From Styela clava (taxonomy: Eukaryota; Chordata; Ascidiacea; Stolidobranchia; Styelidae), in contig NC_135251.1 in assembly GCF_964204865.1 (NCBI RefSeq), positions 15,190,001-15,254,000 of the forward strand: a stretch of DNA of 64,000 bases. Reading direction: 5' to 3'. Positions 51,184 to 63,215 of this stretch are shown here, one piece after another (the first letter of the stretch is position 1; each line of letters opens with the position of its first letter). Below the pieces are notes generated by a model. That model was not told the origin of the DNA. It saw only the letters and a list, made by a program, of their open reading frames with translations, and ran no database searches. A program made the translations under genes and the position numbers.

Positions 51184-52454
51184 CTTGACTGTAATCACAT
51201 ACATCTTAATCTTCGTTCTAGCTGCTTTGTTTCTTCAATTGTTTTCGTATTCCATGAGTCCTATTGTCCATCTTGTTGTTATTATTTTGGAAGCAGTACT
51301 TTGCGTATACATTTGCTCAAATATTTTGAATACTTTTTCAAGTAGTGTTGTTACATCTTGACATTCAGTTACATTGTTTAATAGGTATTCGCTCATGAAT
51401 GATTTGAAAATATTTTTCTTCTATATCAAGTGTCGGATGTTCAATGATGTGATGATGGAAATAAATTTATGCTGCTTGCATGTGTTGAGATAGCCTTTGT
51501 ATAATCATTGACTCTTAAAAAAGTTATTTATAGATTGGTTTGATTAATTTCTTGAGCAGAGCCTTGTGTTTCTGGGTTGCATTATTAACAGAAATTGCTG
51601 CTCTACCTATGCATTCCAGATTGTTGTCACATTCACAAAAGCTGCAGTGCGCAAATCACTGGCCCTTCGTTTAGTTTGACGCCGTTGAATTCTTTCTCAT
51701 AATCATCACGGCAAATTTTTTACGTTTACTCATTTTATCTCTTATGAAGTTCCAGATCTAAACTAAATTCAAAGTTTAATTTACTGGTATATTCATTTAA
51801 AAGCTTAAAAATAAGGACACACGTCAAAATAAAGATATTTCTTAGAAATAAAGACAAAACTATTTCCTAAAACAAAGACCTTCAAAATAAGGACAAATTC
51901 TAAGAATAAGGACGTTGTGGCAGCCCTGATTATAGGTCAAGTGGAGAAAAAACTTCTGTGAAGGCTACAATACTTGAGATGGAGTGAGACCAAAATGCTG
52001 TGCTACTAAGCGTTTTTTTTTTTTTTATATGAAGTGCAAAGTATTCATTTTCGTCACCACTTTACCTACATCTGACTGACATTTTTTGCAATGCATCGCA
52101 TTTTTGATGCCTTGCTTTCTTTCGACAAGGAAGTTGTCACATCATCCTGGTCATTTGCAAGTCAGACTGTGTCTTCATTTTCACAATTATTTGTTCATTT
52201 TTATCAAATTTCTTCGTCCTTTCAGCAAATATTTCGATTAGGCATCAATGAACAGGGCTAGTTTTCGAGCTGTGATGCAGAAGCGTCGTCGTCGTTAAGC
52301 ATCTTGTCTGAACAAAACCAACCGTGACGCCCGCCACTTGGAGGTGCAACTTCGCCTTAGTTTGTTTATTATACTGCGAGCGGAGTTGGACATCTAGTAG
52401 TAGTATATATTTACGGTTTAATGCAGAGTAGGCTTGTAGTCTATGTTGTTTCAT

Positions 52455-52860
52455 CGTTTTCTTCTCTGGGCGTAACCGATGTACCAGAGGACGTGCAATA
52501 TGAACTTCTTGATCTTCGTTGTCACGTGATCTATTTTGTGAAAAAACATTAGCCTAGTTCTGGTGCTGCATGTATGAACTTATCTTTCCGAATTCTGCTA
52601 CCGGTACGGTACCATTTGCCACAACGTATTTGTGCAAAAGCGGCTTTTCAGCTCTTCTTCAGATAAAAACAAAGGCACGAAATCGAATGAAAATCGAGGA
52701 TGATATGCGACTAGCTTTGTCAAAAACTCAACCACGAATTACGCAGTTGACTAAGCGGTTTCAATGCCAGCCGTCACATAGAGTAAAACTGCAGCTTGAT
52801 GAAATTAAATTGCACAATATTCAATTTGCCGGTTGTTCTATTGATAAGTATAGAAAGTGA
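52455..52860 (+). pseudogene. hAT transposase C-terminal remnant
   Basis: The frame 52570-52860 encodes VPFATTYLCKSGFSALLQIK, then a segment with RNRMKIEDDMRLALSKTQPR and ending in TGA, 77 bp before the transposon end. TTYLC..GFS..L.IKTK.RNR...EDD.RLALS is the conserved C-terminal dimerisation region of hAT transposases of the ZBED5-like group. Just upstream, in another frame, DVPEDVQYELLDLRC matches the preceding EL(I/L)DLQC motif of the same proteins. The frame change and the missing segment between them show that this copy is broken. Confidence 0.8.
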
Positions 52861-53194
52861 TGCAGGGGGTCGCGACTCGCGAGGTATGTGTAAACCACCG
52901 AAGGGGGTCGCTAGCCAAAAAAGGTTGGGAACCACTGCTCTTGCACATAACGGGTGGAGGCTAACTCGCCATGGACCCCTCGCCATGCGACGGCGGTTAA
53001 CGGGTACCGGATTACCGGTATGCCTGCAACTGTACGAAGGCTCTTCCTGTAATGGGAGATGGAAAAGTAACTGTTTTATTTATATTTATCAATAGTGAGG
53101 ATTAAATGTGTTTGGTTAGAATACTATGCAAGGGATGACAAAGTGACAGAAAAACGTACCGGTAGCGTACGGTACGCGACACGCAAAGATTAAG

Positions 53195-53955
53195 ATTTAC
53201 ATATTTATCCCGGGGGAGAGGAAAGCCAATAATACGGCTTATCCATATGGCGAACCACGGCCTCTCGTCCGGTTACCATTCCGAGTCGGGTTTGTTTTTT
53301 TCGGAAGCATGGACTTGGTGGTGGAGGAAACCATAACCGACCAGCGGTTACGTGAACCACCCAACGACGGCGAGGAGTCCAGCAATCCTCTCGCACATAA
53401 CTATCCCTGCATGGGATTCGAACCTGCGAACCCACGCAGAGTAATTAGAGGTGCGGTGGCGAGCGTATGCCTAACGCTGGGTCTAGTATAGTTTGGTACC
53501 ACAAGTACTTCCAGTGGACGTAGCATAACGAATTTTGCATATGTTATTCCTAACCCCCACCTGACTATGTCACTAAAAAATTACGACACTACGACGTCAT
53601 CAACACGCCATAAGGCCTGCCGATATAATTACGATCGCCCGAAATGGCATCAGCGCCGCCGATAACGAACTCGCCAAGGCGGCAATCTCTCTCCTATTGT
53701 GATCGTTGTGACGAGAAACGAGAGAAATAGCTTGCTCGATTTCGGGTGATCGTCTGCGCGCTTTGGACAACCATCCGCATACTTTGGTGGGCCTTATTAC
53801 GGCACTGTGGCGTTGAAATGACGTAATTTTTCGGTGACGTAGTCAGGTGGGGGTTAGGGTTTACATATGCAAAAATTGTTAAGCCAGGCCAAGTAGAAGT
53901 GCATGTGGTACAAAACTATACCGGACCCCTAACGCTTAGCCCGTTGAGCCACACC
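53195..53955 (-). mobile_element. tRNA-derived SINE, split by a MITE
   Basis: This is the same SINE as 43,949-44,261. The 3' part is 53,195-53,478. The tRNA-like 5' end resumes at 53,929-53,955 and reads GCGGTGTGGCTCAACGGGC on the minus strand, a good A box. The B box GGTTCGAATCC is intact. The gap is filled exactly by the MITE at 53,479-53,928. Confidence 0.85.
53479..53928. mobile_element. 450-bp MITE with perfect 8-bp target duplication
   Basis: The left end GGGTCTAGTATAGTTTGGTA and the right end's complement GGGTCCGGTATAGTTTTGTA are inverted repeats. The flanks are identical: CTAACGCT at 53471-53478 and 53929-53936. Inside, CCCCCACCTGACTATGTCAC and GTGACGTAGTCAGGTGGGGG form a second inverted pair. 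It is non-coding. Ends starting GGG with an 8-bp duplication fit Merlin-type or hAT-related elements; the superfamily is not settled. Confidence 0.85.
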
Positions 53956-54133
53956 GCCGCGCCAAAGGATGTCTCAACTTAACATTTTCCTCTAAGCATG
54001 CTAAATATATCATCATATTAATTGATTGTGTGAGCACTAAATCAACAGTATGCAATCTAACCCAGTTAGTTACAAAATGCTAAGTTCTATTTCGCTACCA
54101 GCAGTCTCATTTTATTCTAAACAGCCGTTGAAT

Positions 54134-54350
54134 GCGAGCTCGAGAGAGAGAGAGAGAGAGCTAATTCGCCATGAATATTTTCTCTATGTTTGTTGATAGA
54201 CATCGCGAGTTCGAGAGAGAGAGGGCTAACTCGCCATGTCTATTTTTTCTATATTTTTTGATCGACATCGCGAGTTCGAGAGAAAGAGAGGGCTAACTCG
54301 CCATGTCTATTTTCTTTATATTTGTCGATCGACATCGCGAGTTCGAGAGA
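54134..54350. repeat. tandem repeat of about 65 bp with (GA)n runs
   Basis: Three to four units contain GCGAGTTCGAGAGAGAG, GGCTAACTCGCCATG and a T-rich stretch. The first unit has a (GA)9 run near 54,143. The motif GCTAACTCGCCATGG also occurs at 52,959. Confidence 0.8.
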
Positions 54351-54394
54351 TCTAGGAAAAATATCATCAGAAATTAATTTATATTAATATAGAT

Positions 54395-55245
54395 AGATTT
54401 AGACCCATTCCCGCCATTAGGAATGATAGGGTTTTTATTAGTCTTAGATATTTTTAATGTTATTCTAGCTTCTCAGGCACTGAACTACGAAGGCACTGGG
54501 AAATTAAGAAAAAACGGACACAAGGGAAATCTACAAATTACATGTAAATATTTTTACAAATTTTAGTAGGCTTAGATATTTTTAATGTTATTCTAGCTTC
54601 CCAGGCACAGAATTTTGAAGGCAATGAAGAAATTAAGGAAAAGACTGATACAAGGAAAATCAACAAATTGAATCTAAATATTTTTACGAATTTTATTATG
54701 CTTAGATATTGTTAATATTACCTTATCTTCTCAGACACAGAATTTTGAAGGCACTGAAGAAATTAAAAAAAGACGGAACCAGAGACAAATCTAAAAGACG
54801 GGTAAATATGATACATGTGTTTTATGAGGCAGGCTTACTCTTTGCATCTAGTGTTCATTTTGATTTTAGTTCGATATAATATTTTCTGATTATATTAATA
54901 CTGATACAATAATGCACGAAGTATTATGTTTATTGCTGATATTGAATATTTATTGATAAAGCATCATTAGTAATATGCTGTATCCATATTTGCCTATCTT
55001 ATTTGTCATAATCATTATTTTCTCTTTTCTACTTTTGAGATATTTGCAGCAGGAAACAGAAGATCGTGACACCGACAAAGGAGGAAAAGTATTAACTATT
55101 AACAGGGCTTGCCATGGTTTTTTTGTTTTCAATATTTTATTTGTTATAGATAGATTTAGACCCATTCCCGCCATTAGGAATACCCGCCATTAGTAATAAT
55201 AGGGTATTTATTAGGCTTTGATATTTTTAATGTTATTCTAGCAGA
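54395..55245. repeat. tandem repeat of about 130 bp plus displaced copy
   Basis: TTAGATATTTTTAATGTTAT followed by TCTAGCTTC and GGCACTGAA recurs at about 54,446, 54,577 and 54,705. The lead sequence GACCCATTCCCGCCATTAGG occurs at 54,401 and again at 55,162. No gene is supported between them; the open frames at 54,950-55,193 overlap the repeats. Confidence 0.75.
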
Positions 55246-56070
55246 AGATAACTTACCGAGAAATAGAAGAAGCCGAACAAAATCTGCGAAGACAATCACG
55301 ATAAGGTATAATATAATGCATTAATGACTGGGTTTTTATTATTTTGACAAGCCACTATTTTTGGTAGTGAACTTTTTGTGGTGGTCCATTGTGGTTTTAT
55401 TAGTATGGTCCCGTTTCCCACATTGCCCAAAATAGTTAATTCGTTTGGCATTTAAATATGGGCATAGGGCGTTTCAGATTTTTCTGGAGCGCGATAGGAC
55501 CCCATTTAAAAGTCCTAACGAGTGGAAAAACCGACACCCCTTGGGTCCACATGGAAGCTCGGTATTATACTTTATCAATTTAGAATATATTTTTTATTTT
55601 AATTGTTAAAAAATGCAATGCTACTATATGCAATGAATATATATTACTTACAATTTCATTTTGATTATTCAAAAAAATGTTACTACTCCAATTACTTTGC
55701 CAATACGTTTTAGTTGTATTTTGCATATATATAATAAATGGAGAAAATATATCTGTATAATGAAATATATTTATTTGCTTTGTTCGATTTTGACTGTATT
55801 CTTCTATTCCCTATCGAAATGGCAGATCTAGTCAGGCTATTAAATGATATAGCTCCACCCAGCAGAATTGTCTGTATCAGACAGCTATATTTAACTGATA
55901 AGAAGGTTTTTATTATCAGTTGGACGCTTGAACCATGTTATTCTCTCATACATCAAGAACCAGATTCAGATCTTTATTTTGTCTGGCATGAAATATTATA
56001 ATGACACAATCTAAGTTCCCAATTGACTAGGGTTCCTGAAAGGCTACCAAAATAAATGCAGTGAGGGGCC
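55246..56070. other. no gene recognised
   Basis: One open frame at 55,738-56,001 (87 codons, starts MEKIYLYNEI) has no motif I can place and is flanked by AT-rich DNA. It may be chance. Confidence 0.35.
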
Positions 56071-56074
56071 ATCA

Positions 56075-58385
56075 AGAAAATGGGTGAGCATAGTCAGTTT
56101 TACTTTGTAACTTCATGCATGGGTAAGCTTAGTCAGTTTTAGTTTGCAACTTCACGCATGGGTGGTGAGCATAGTCAGTTTTGCAACTTCATGCATGAGT
56201 TAGCATAGTCAGTTTTACTTTCTTCATGCATGGGTGAGCGTGGTCAGTTTTACCTTGTAACTTCATACATAAGTGAGCGTAGACAGTTTTACTTTGTACC
56301 GTCATGCATGAGTGAGCGTAGTTAGTTTTACTGTGTAACGTCATGCATGAGTGAGCATAGGAAGTTTTACTTTGTACGTCATGCATGAGTGAGCATAGTA
56401 TGTTTTACTTTGTAAATTCATGCATGAGTGAGCATTGTCAGTTTTACTTTGTTACTTCATGCATGGGTCAACGAGTCAGTTTTACTTTGTAACTTCATGC
56501 ATGGGTCAGCGAGTCAGTCTTACTTTGTAACTTCATGCATGAGTGAGCATAAGTAGTTTTACTTTGTACATCATGCATGAGTAAGCATAGTCCGTTTTAC
56601 TTTGTAAATTCATGCATGAGTGAGCATAGTCAGTTTTACTTTGTAACTTCATGCATGGGTCAGCGAGTCAGTTTTACTTTGTAACTCCATGCATGGGTGA
56701 GCGTAGTCAGTTTTACTTTGTAAATCTATGCATGGGTCAGCGAGTCAGTTTTACTTTGTAACTTCATGCGGGGGTGAGCGTAGTCAGTTCTACTTTGTAA
56801 CGTCAGGCATGAGTGAGCGTATTCAGTTTCACTTTGTAACGTCATGCATGGGTGTCATAGTCAGTTTTTGTAACGTCATGCATGGGTGAGCGTAGTCAGT
56901 TTTACTTTGTAAAGTCAATTTTACTTTGTAACGTCAGGCATGAGTGAGCGTAGTCAGTTTTACTTTGTAACGTCAAGCATGGGTAAGTGTAGTCAGTTTT
57001 ACTTTGTAACGTCGTGCATCGGTGACATAGTCAGTTTTACATTGTAACTTCATGCATGGGTAGGCGTAGTCAGTTTTACTTTGTAACTTCATGCATGGGT
57101 GATTGTAGTCAGTTTTACTTTGTAACGACATGCATGAGTGCGCGTAGTCAGTTCACATTTGTAACGTCATGCATGAGTGAGCGTAGACAGTTTTACTTTG
57201 TAACGGCATGCATGAGTGAGCATAGTTAGTTTAAATTTGTAACGTCATGCATGAGTGAGCGTAGTCAGTTTTACTTTGTAAGGTCATGCATAGGTAAGTG
57301 TAGTCAGTTATACTTTGTAACTTAATGCATGAGTGAGCATAAGTAGTTTTACTTTCTACATCATGCATGAGTAAGCATAGTCAGTTTTACTTTGTAAGTT
57401 CATGCATGAGTGAGCATAGTCAGATTTACTTTGTAACTTCATGCATGGGTCAGCAAGTCAGTTTTACTTTGTAACTTCAAGCATGAGTGAGCATAGTCAG
57501 TTTTACTCTGTAACTTCATGCATGGGTAAGCGTAGTCAGTTTTACTTTATAACTTCATGCATGAGTCAGCGAGTCAGTTTTACTTTGTAACTTCATGCAT
57601 GGGTGAGCGTTATCAGTTTTACTTTGTAACTTCATGCATGGGTGAGCGTTGTCAGTTTCACTTTGTAACTCCATGCATGGGTGAGCGTAGTCAGTTTTAC
57701 TTTGTAAATCCATGCATGGGTCAGCGAGTCAGTTTTACTTTGTAACGTCAGGCATGAGTGAGCGTATTCAGTTTTACTTTGTAACGTCATGCATGGGTGT
57801 CATAGTCAGTTTTTGTAACGTCATGCATGGGTGAGCGTACTCAGTTTTACTTTTTAACTTCATGCATGGGTGAGCGTAGTGTAGTCAGTTTTACTTAGAA
57901 AAGTCAATTTTACTTTGTAACGTCAGGCATGAGTGAGCGTAGTCAGTTTTACTTTGTAACGTCATGCATGGGTAAGTGTAGTCAGTTTTACTTTGTAACG
58001 TCATGCATCGGTGACATAGTCAGTTTGACAATGTAACTTCATGCATGGGTAGGCGTAGTCAGTTTTACTTTGTAACTTCATGCATGGGTGATTGTAGTCA
58101 GTTTTACTTTGTAACGTCATGCATGAGTGCGCGTAGTCAGTTCACATTTGTAACGTCATGCATGAGTGAGCGTAGACAGTTTTACTTTGTAACGGCATGC
58201 ATGAGTGAGCGTAGTTAGTTTAACTTTGTAACATCATGCATGAGTGAGCGTAGTCAGTTTTACTTTGTAAGGTCATGCATGGGTAAGTGTAGTCAGTTTT
58301 ACTTTGTAAGTTCATGCATGAGTGAGCATAGTCAGTTTTTCTTTGTAACTTCATGCATGGGTCAGCAAGTCAGTTTTACTACAGA
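56075..58385. repeat. 39-bp satellite array
   Basis: About 59 units of TCATGCATGGGTGAGCGTAG followed by TCAGTTTTACTTTGTAACT fill 2.3 kb. Because 39 is a multiple of three, frames stay open over several units on both strands and give 13-residue peptide repeats, but frequent small indels break them. A longer-range repeat is also visible: GGTGTCATAGTCAGTTTTTG occurs at 56,851 and 57,796, and the units after each match for about 600 bp. Confidence 0.95.
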
Positions 58386-58559
58386 CCAGACACAGACTTT
58401 ATATGACGTGATATGTTTCGTCTGCACATTTTATCTGGGTGAAATATACCATAACAGTGTTCCAAGTCTCAGATAAGTTTCCGCTGAATTATTGGAATAC
58501 AATACGCTAGCGTTAATCCTCCAGATCTGGTTGTCGACCAAAAAATAGGAATATAATCC

Positions 58560-59890
58560 AGTGGCGGCGCGTGGAAAAAATGCGGTATACCGGTATCTTA
58601 TGTATACGTATGGGTATTAGGATTACACACCGCAGTATTTTAGATACCGTATCAGCCATATATTAAGAAAGCTTAAAGATGTCACAAAACGAAAACTAGG
58701 CACTGAAAACAGACATTTTTTAGATGAATGGCAGTGTTTTTATTTCTTTATTGAAAAAAATCGAACTTCAGCGATTAGTCTTCCGTGCCAACAAAATATT
58801 TCAGTTCTGAAGGAATACAACATTATGCGTTATTATGATCAGTTGACGAGCGTATTTCAAAATTTAATTCATTGCTTGATTCGTACAAAAGTCAAACAAA
58901 CATGTTCAAAATATTGTGAAATGTGTAACAAAACAAGCCATAAATAGCCATTCATACGATGCCATATGCTTGATGAGCAAGTAACTTCATTAGTCATTAT
59001 CAGTTGCAAATTACTTGCTGAAAGCCGTGCTTGTTATTTATTCCTCGGGAATTCTATCAGCTAAATATCATAATTATTAATTTCATTACATAACAAACTG
59101 CGATGCTAGGTGTATCTAAAATCAAGCTTAGGCCTATTTTGGTGCCTATTTCTCAAAATTTTCTGAACCCCAGCCGTGTCGTCGCGCACTTTTTCTCGCT
59201 CCCCTTTTTTGGCCCTACAATTTTATTCTGCGGTGTATTTTGGCTCGCCGTCAATCAATTTGGGGGACCCCTCATGTACATCGTTTCTTAAAGACATACA
59301 AAATTTTGAGAATACAAATAGTTTCATCGCTAATAGCAAATTATTTACCACCCCCTAAATTTCGAACCACCCCCCCAAAAAATTAAAAGCTGGGGAACAT
59401 ACTGGTATGCAAGGAAATAGTTTGGGATAACGTTATCACTTTAAGTCTGCAAAGTATCTCACTACCTAATGATGGAAGACTTGAAAATACATGGAGCATT
59501 CGTGATAGTCCTCTCCAGTGTGACAGAATAGGATTTCGCAGTAATGGTAGGTAGTGGCGGGACGGTTTTACGGTAATACAGAACCGCTGTTCGGAATAGC
59601 CAACATGTTGGCTCCATAAATTCTCATTGGCAGGTTGGTGGGAAATAGCCTGATTTTATGACAATTTCTGTTCATCCCGACTTTAGTTGGAGAGGACAGT
59701 GAAAGACGAACGCAACTGAAAGCCTGGTAATTTTATCTTTATTTTGTGATATTATTAGGAGTGTTTTTTTTTCAGGCTGGGCTAATATATCAGTTCAATT
59801 GAATATATATAAAACTGTATCATGTTGTGCCAGTTAGTATTCGGTAAGTTGCATAATAATAGTTTTATTTGAACGACTGGACAATCACTG
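58560..59890. other. no gene recognised
   Basis: CCAGTGGCGGCGCGTGG at 58,558 resembles an hAT-type terminal end, but I found no partner. The open frames at 59,103-59,358 have no recognised domain. Confidence 0.35.
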
Positions 59891-59893
59891 TAT

Positions 59894-60696
59894 CGTCAAG
59901 CTAATACCCGAATTGTGTAAGTCATCTTTGGCGGCTTTGAGTTTTTATTTATAAAATAGGTATTTATGTAATGGTGCGCACCTGTCTGTTAATTCAAATT
60001 TTATTTTAGGAATTCTGAAACCCATAAAAATGGAGATTTTGTATGACATGACATGTGCAATTGTTTTGTCATAAAGAATTATCGTTGTTACCGCAGGACT
60101 ATTGTGACGTCACAAAGGCAAAATAACCTCGCCGAAGGATTTTCGAGTTTTTGCATCTCAGATTCTAGCTTAGCGCTTATAAATTTGAATTTATTCTATA
60201 GTATAGGAAGGCGTGCACTTGTGATATTCACTGTCTGAGTCCAATTCACCTTGGTTGGCTTTTATATAAGGGTACATTGCTGTTTTATTTTATAATTTCG
60301 GTGGGTTTGCAGAGCATGTTATATTGATGAAATATATATTTTTAAACATAAAAAAAATGTAATTGAAACAGATTAGCAATATTGGGGATTAGACATTGTA
60401 GATACTAGAAATTACATTCGTTTTTGGATTGTTTGGTTTTCAGGACTGGTGCATATAGGCAAGTTGCAAAATTGCGTATGTCCCCAAGCCATAGACACAT
60501 TTCTGCCTAAGTCACAGTGCGCCATTATGACGTCACATAACCGAGTCATACAAATTAAATTAAACCCGGCTACGATCAAAAAATTGAACCATGGCAAATT
60601 ATTGACTCTCAATGGCACAACAATAATTAGGAAGTTTTTTACGTTTTTCTCAAAACTGCTAAAAATGACTTACGCAATTCGGTTATTAGCGTGACG
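59894..60696. mobile_element. MITE with 4-bp target duplication, copy B
   Basis: This is the partner of 35,459-36,081. The ends are CGTCAAGCTAATACCCGAAT and GCAATTCGGTTATTAGCGTG plus ACG. It is flanked by GTAT on both sides (59890-59893 and 60697-60700). It is 180 bp longer than copy A, mainly near its left end. No transposase. Confidence 0.8.
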
Positions 60697-60999
60697 GTAT
60701 GCTACAGCTCGTGAACGAGTTATATCGATAAATTAATATGAAACATCCATACCGGTGCAATATTGTATTTTTCCCAACCCAATTCAACAAAATTCATTTT
60801 TGCTCAAGATGCATTTTTGATCAAATAAAGTCCGCGTGGCCCATTATGTGTTTTTAACCTAGTCCAATATTTTTTAAAAAGATATACTTTATATTATCTT
60901 TTGAAAAATAAATTTATTTTTTGTTTTCCTAATCACAGATTTGGGAAAATACGATGCTGACAGGAGATTATTGAACGTGTACTGAAATCTGTCAAAGAT

Positions 61000-62762
61000 G
61001 TTGTGCTCCTGACTAACACGACGCAACGCGGAGATAAATAGAGAGGGATTCCTAGCAACCACAATTACGGTAATTAGTTTTGGAGGTATAGATACACAAA
61101 TGAAATTTGGGCGACAGAATTAACTATATGAAAGATTAGGTAGGAGGATATCATAACAATGAGATTTATTGCATTAAGGCTTGCGTAAAAATGAAAGAAA
61201 AAAAAATAACGACCAAAACGAATGATATGATCAAATAAGAAAAAACCTCACATTCAGCAAAATTGGCATCGAAAACTGTATCAGAAATAGGCCTGATGAC
61301 GGACGAATTTGACTAATGAATTCGGCCTTGACCGAATGCATTGAGATTTGTGCCCGTAAACTCAATGGAATTCCTGAATCGAATTCTAATCTATATTCTG
61401 AGGATCTTCGAGTCCGACGTCCTTTCCTTCCAAAAGGCTGTGGACACTGAAAAAATTTTGTGGTATCAATGTTCTGTTACAATTACGGTTTCGCTATTTT
61501 CATCGGTCTCGAGTGCCTGGATGCAAACATCAATTGTCTTAAGAAAGCAGTTTTCAGGATACCAGATTGGATTTATAAGCCGGAAATTTTGCGTCGCTCA
61601 GTCAGACAAAACTTCAAACTATGGTGTCACACTGGCGCGCAACATATGTCACATAATCGATTTCCCATGATTCCGCTGAACTTACCTAATTTTGAGGGTA
61701 ATTCAGGTTCATGTGTTTACTTTCAGAGGTAATGTGTACTGAAACTTCACGCACCAAAACAAGAGAGTCAGTCGGGGAAAAATGTTTAAATTGTCAGCTT
61801 CATGCTTGGGTCAGCGCAGTTACAAATGTTGTGCTTCTTATTAACACGACGCAACGCGGAGATAAATGGAGGGGGATTCCTAGCAATCACGATTACGGTT
61901 ATTAATTTTGGAGTTATAGATAGATACACAAATGAAATTTGGGCAACAGAATTAACTATATGAAAGATTAAGTAGGAAGAAACCATAGCAAGTAGATTTA
62001 GGGCATTAAGGCTTGCGCAAGAATGGAGAAAATGAATAAATAACGACCAAAACGAATAATATGATCAAACAAGAAAAAAAAACATCAAATTCAGCAAAAT
62101 TGGCATCGAAAACCGTATCAGAAATAGGCCTGATGACCGACGAATTCGACTAAGGAATGTGGCATTCACTGAATGCATTAAGATTTGTGCGGTAGATATT
62201 TTTTAATTCTTTTTTCAATGTATTATAGTTATTAGAGCGTATAGTAACTGTAAGTATATTTCAAAGTTTTATGCCCATGAACTCAATGGAATTTTGTGTA
62301 CGACTGTAGTTCCCGAATTAAATTCTAATCTATATTCTGGGGATCTTCGAGTCGGATCTCCCTTCCTTCCAAATGCGGTGGTCACTGAAAAGATTTAGTT
62401 TATCAAAATTCTGTTACAATTACGGTTTTGTTATTCTCGTCAGTCTTGACGAGTGGTAGGCTGCAAGTTGTATCCGTTGTCTTGAGGAAACCATTTTCAG
62501 GGTACCAGATTGGATTTGTAAGCAGTTTTCAAATTTTACGGCTCTTGTCTAAAAATTGAGTGCCAAAAATATTGCCAGCGAAGGCGAAATTTTTGGATCG
62601 CTCACCCATACAAAACTTTAAATTCTGACGTGCAACATATGTCACGCACAATGATCAATTTCCCATGATACCACTGAACTTACATAATTTTGAGGGTAAT
62701 TCAGGTTTATATGTTTACTTTCAGAGGTAATGTGTACCGAAACTTCACGCACAAAAGTCAGT
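61000..62762. repeat. tandem duplication of about 0.8-0.9 kb
   Basis: Copy 1 (61,000-61,761) and copy 2 (61,829-62,762) share AACACGACGCAACGCGGAGA, AATTTGGGC, CCTGATGAC, GGATCTTCGAGTC and TTTACTTTCAGAGGTAATGT in order. Copy 2 has two extra segments, near 62,190 and 62,540. Several open frames run through it but differ between copies, so they look non-coding. Confidence 0.75.
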
Positions 62763-63215
62763 TATCCTCGTTTCTACGACTGTGTTTGTAGCTTTCTTTC
62801 CTATATTATGTCTTGTATTGGACTGTGAACATATTCAAATATATAAAGTCTAAAGAACATTTTATCAGACTCTAGGCTGCTCTAGGCTGAATATGACTTT
62901 CAAAAATGATGGACTGCAGAACGAAACAAATTGCAACATCAACACAACCCTATCGATAGCTGAATTTATTAAATCATGATTTTCATTTTATAAACGTAAT
63001 CTGTATCTGTATGCTTCCATGTATAGTTTGTATGTAACTGCATTACATCTTGATGATTAAATTTTCTGTCTGCTCTATACCCCAGTAAAAGACAGCTGTT
63101 AGGCTGAAATGTTTTAGAACTAAAACCTTTCATTTTGGAGTATTGTAAGTAATTTGAGTCATATTTTTCAGTTCTACATTATAAATTCAAAAATATTTCA
63201 TTCTTCGACTACAAT

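Larger units (their letters stand above)
43710..52937 (+). mobile_element. 9.2-kb hAT transposon with nested insertions
   Basis: The left end CAGCGGTTCCCAACCTTTAC and right end AAAGGTTGGGAACCACTG are inverted repeats of the hAT type. Both sides carry the identical 8-bp duplication CTCTTGCA (43702-43709 and 52938-52945), so the two ends belong to one insertion. A transposase C-terminus lies just inside the right end. Most of the interior is later or unrelated material: a SINE (43,949-44,261), a THAP/YqaJ foldback (45.8-49.2 kb) and a palindromic MITE (50.95 kb). The transposase N-terminal part, including its zinc finger, is not visible, so the copy is probably inactive. Confidence 0.85.

Noticed and set aside
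55738-56001. 87-codon frame starting MEKIYLYNEI as a gene
   Set aside because: No motif, no splice partners and AT-rich flanks; noted only as a possible chance frame.
56075-58385. CRISPR array or a repetitive protein gene
   Set aside because: Units are contiguous without unique spacers, the genome is animal, and indels break every frame after a few units.
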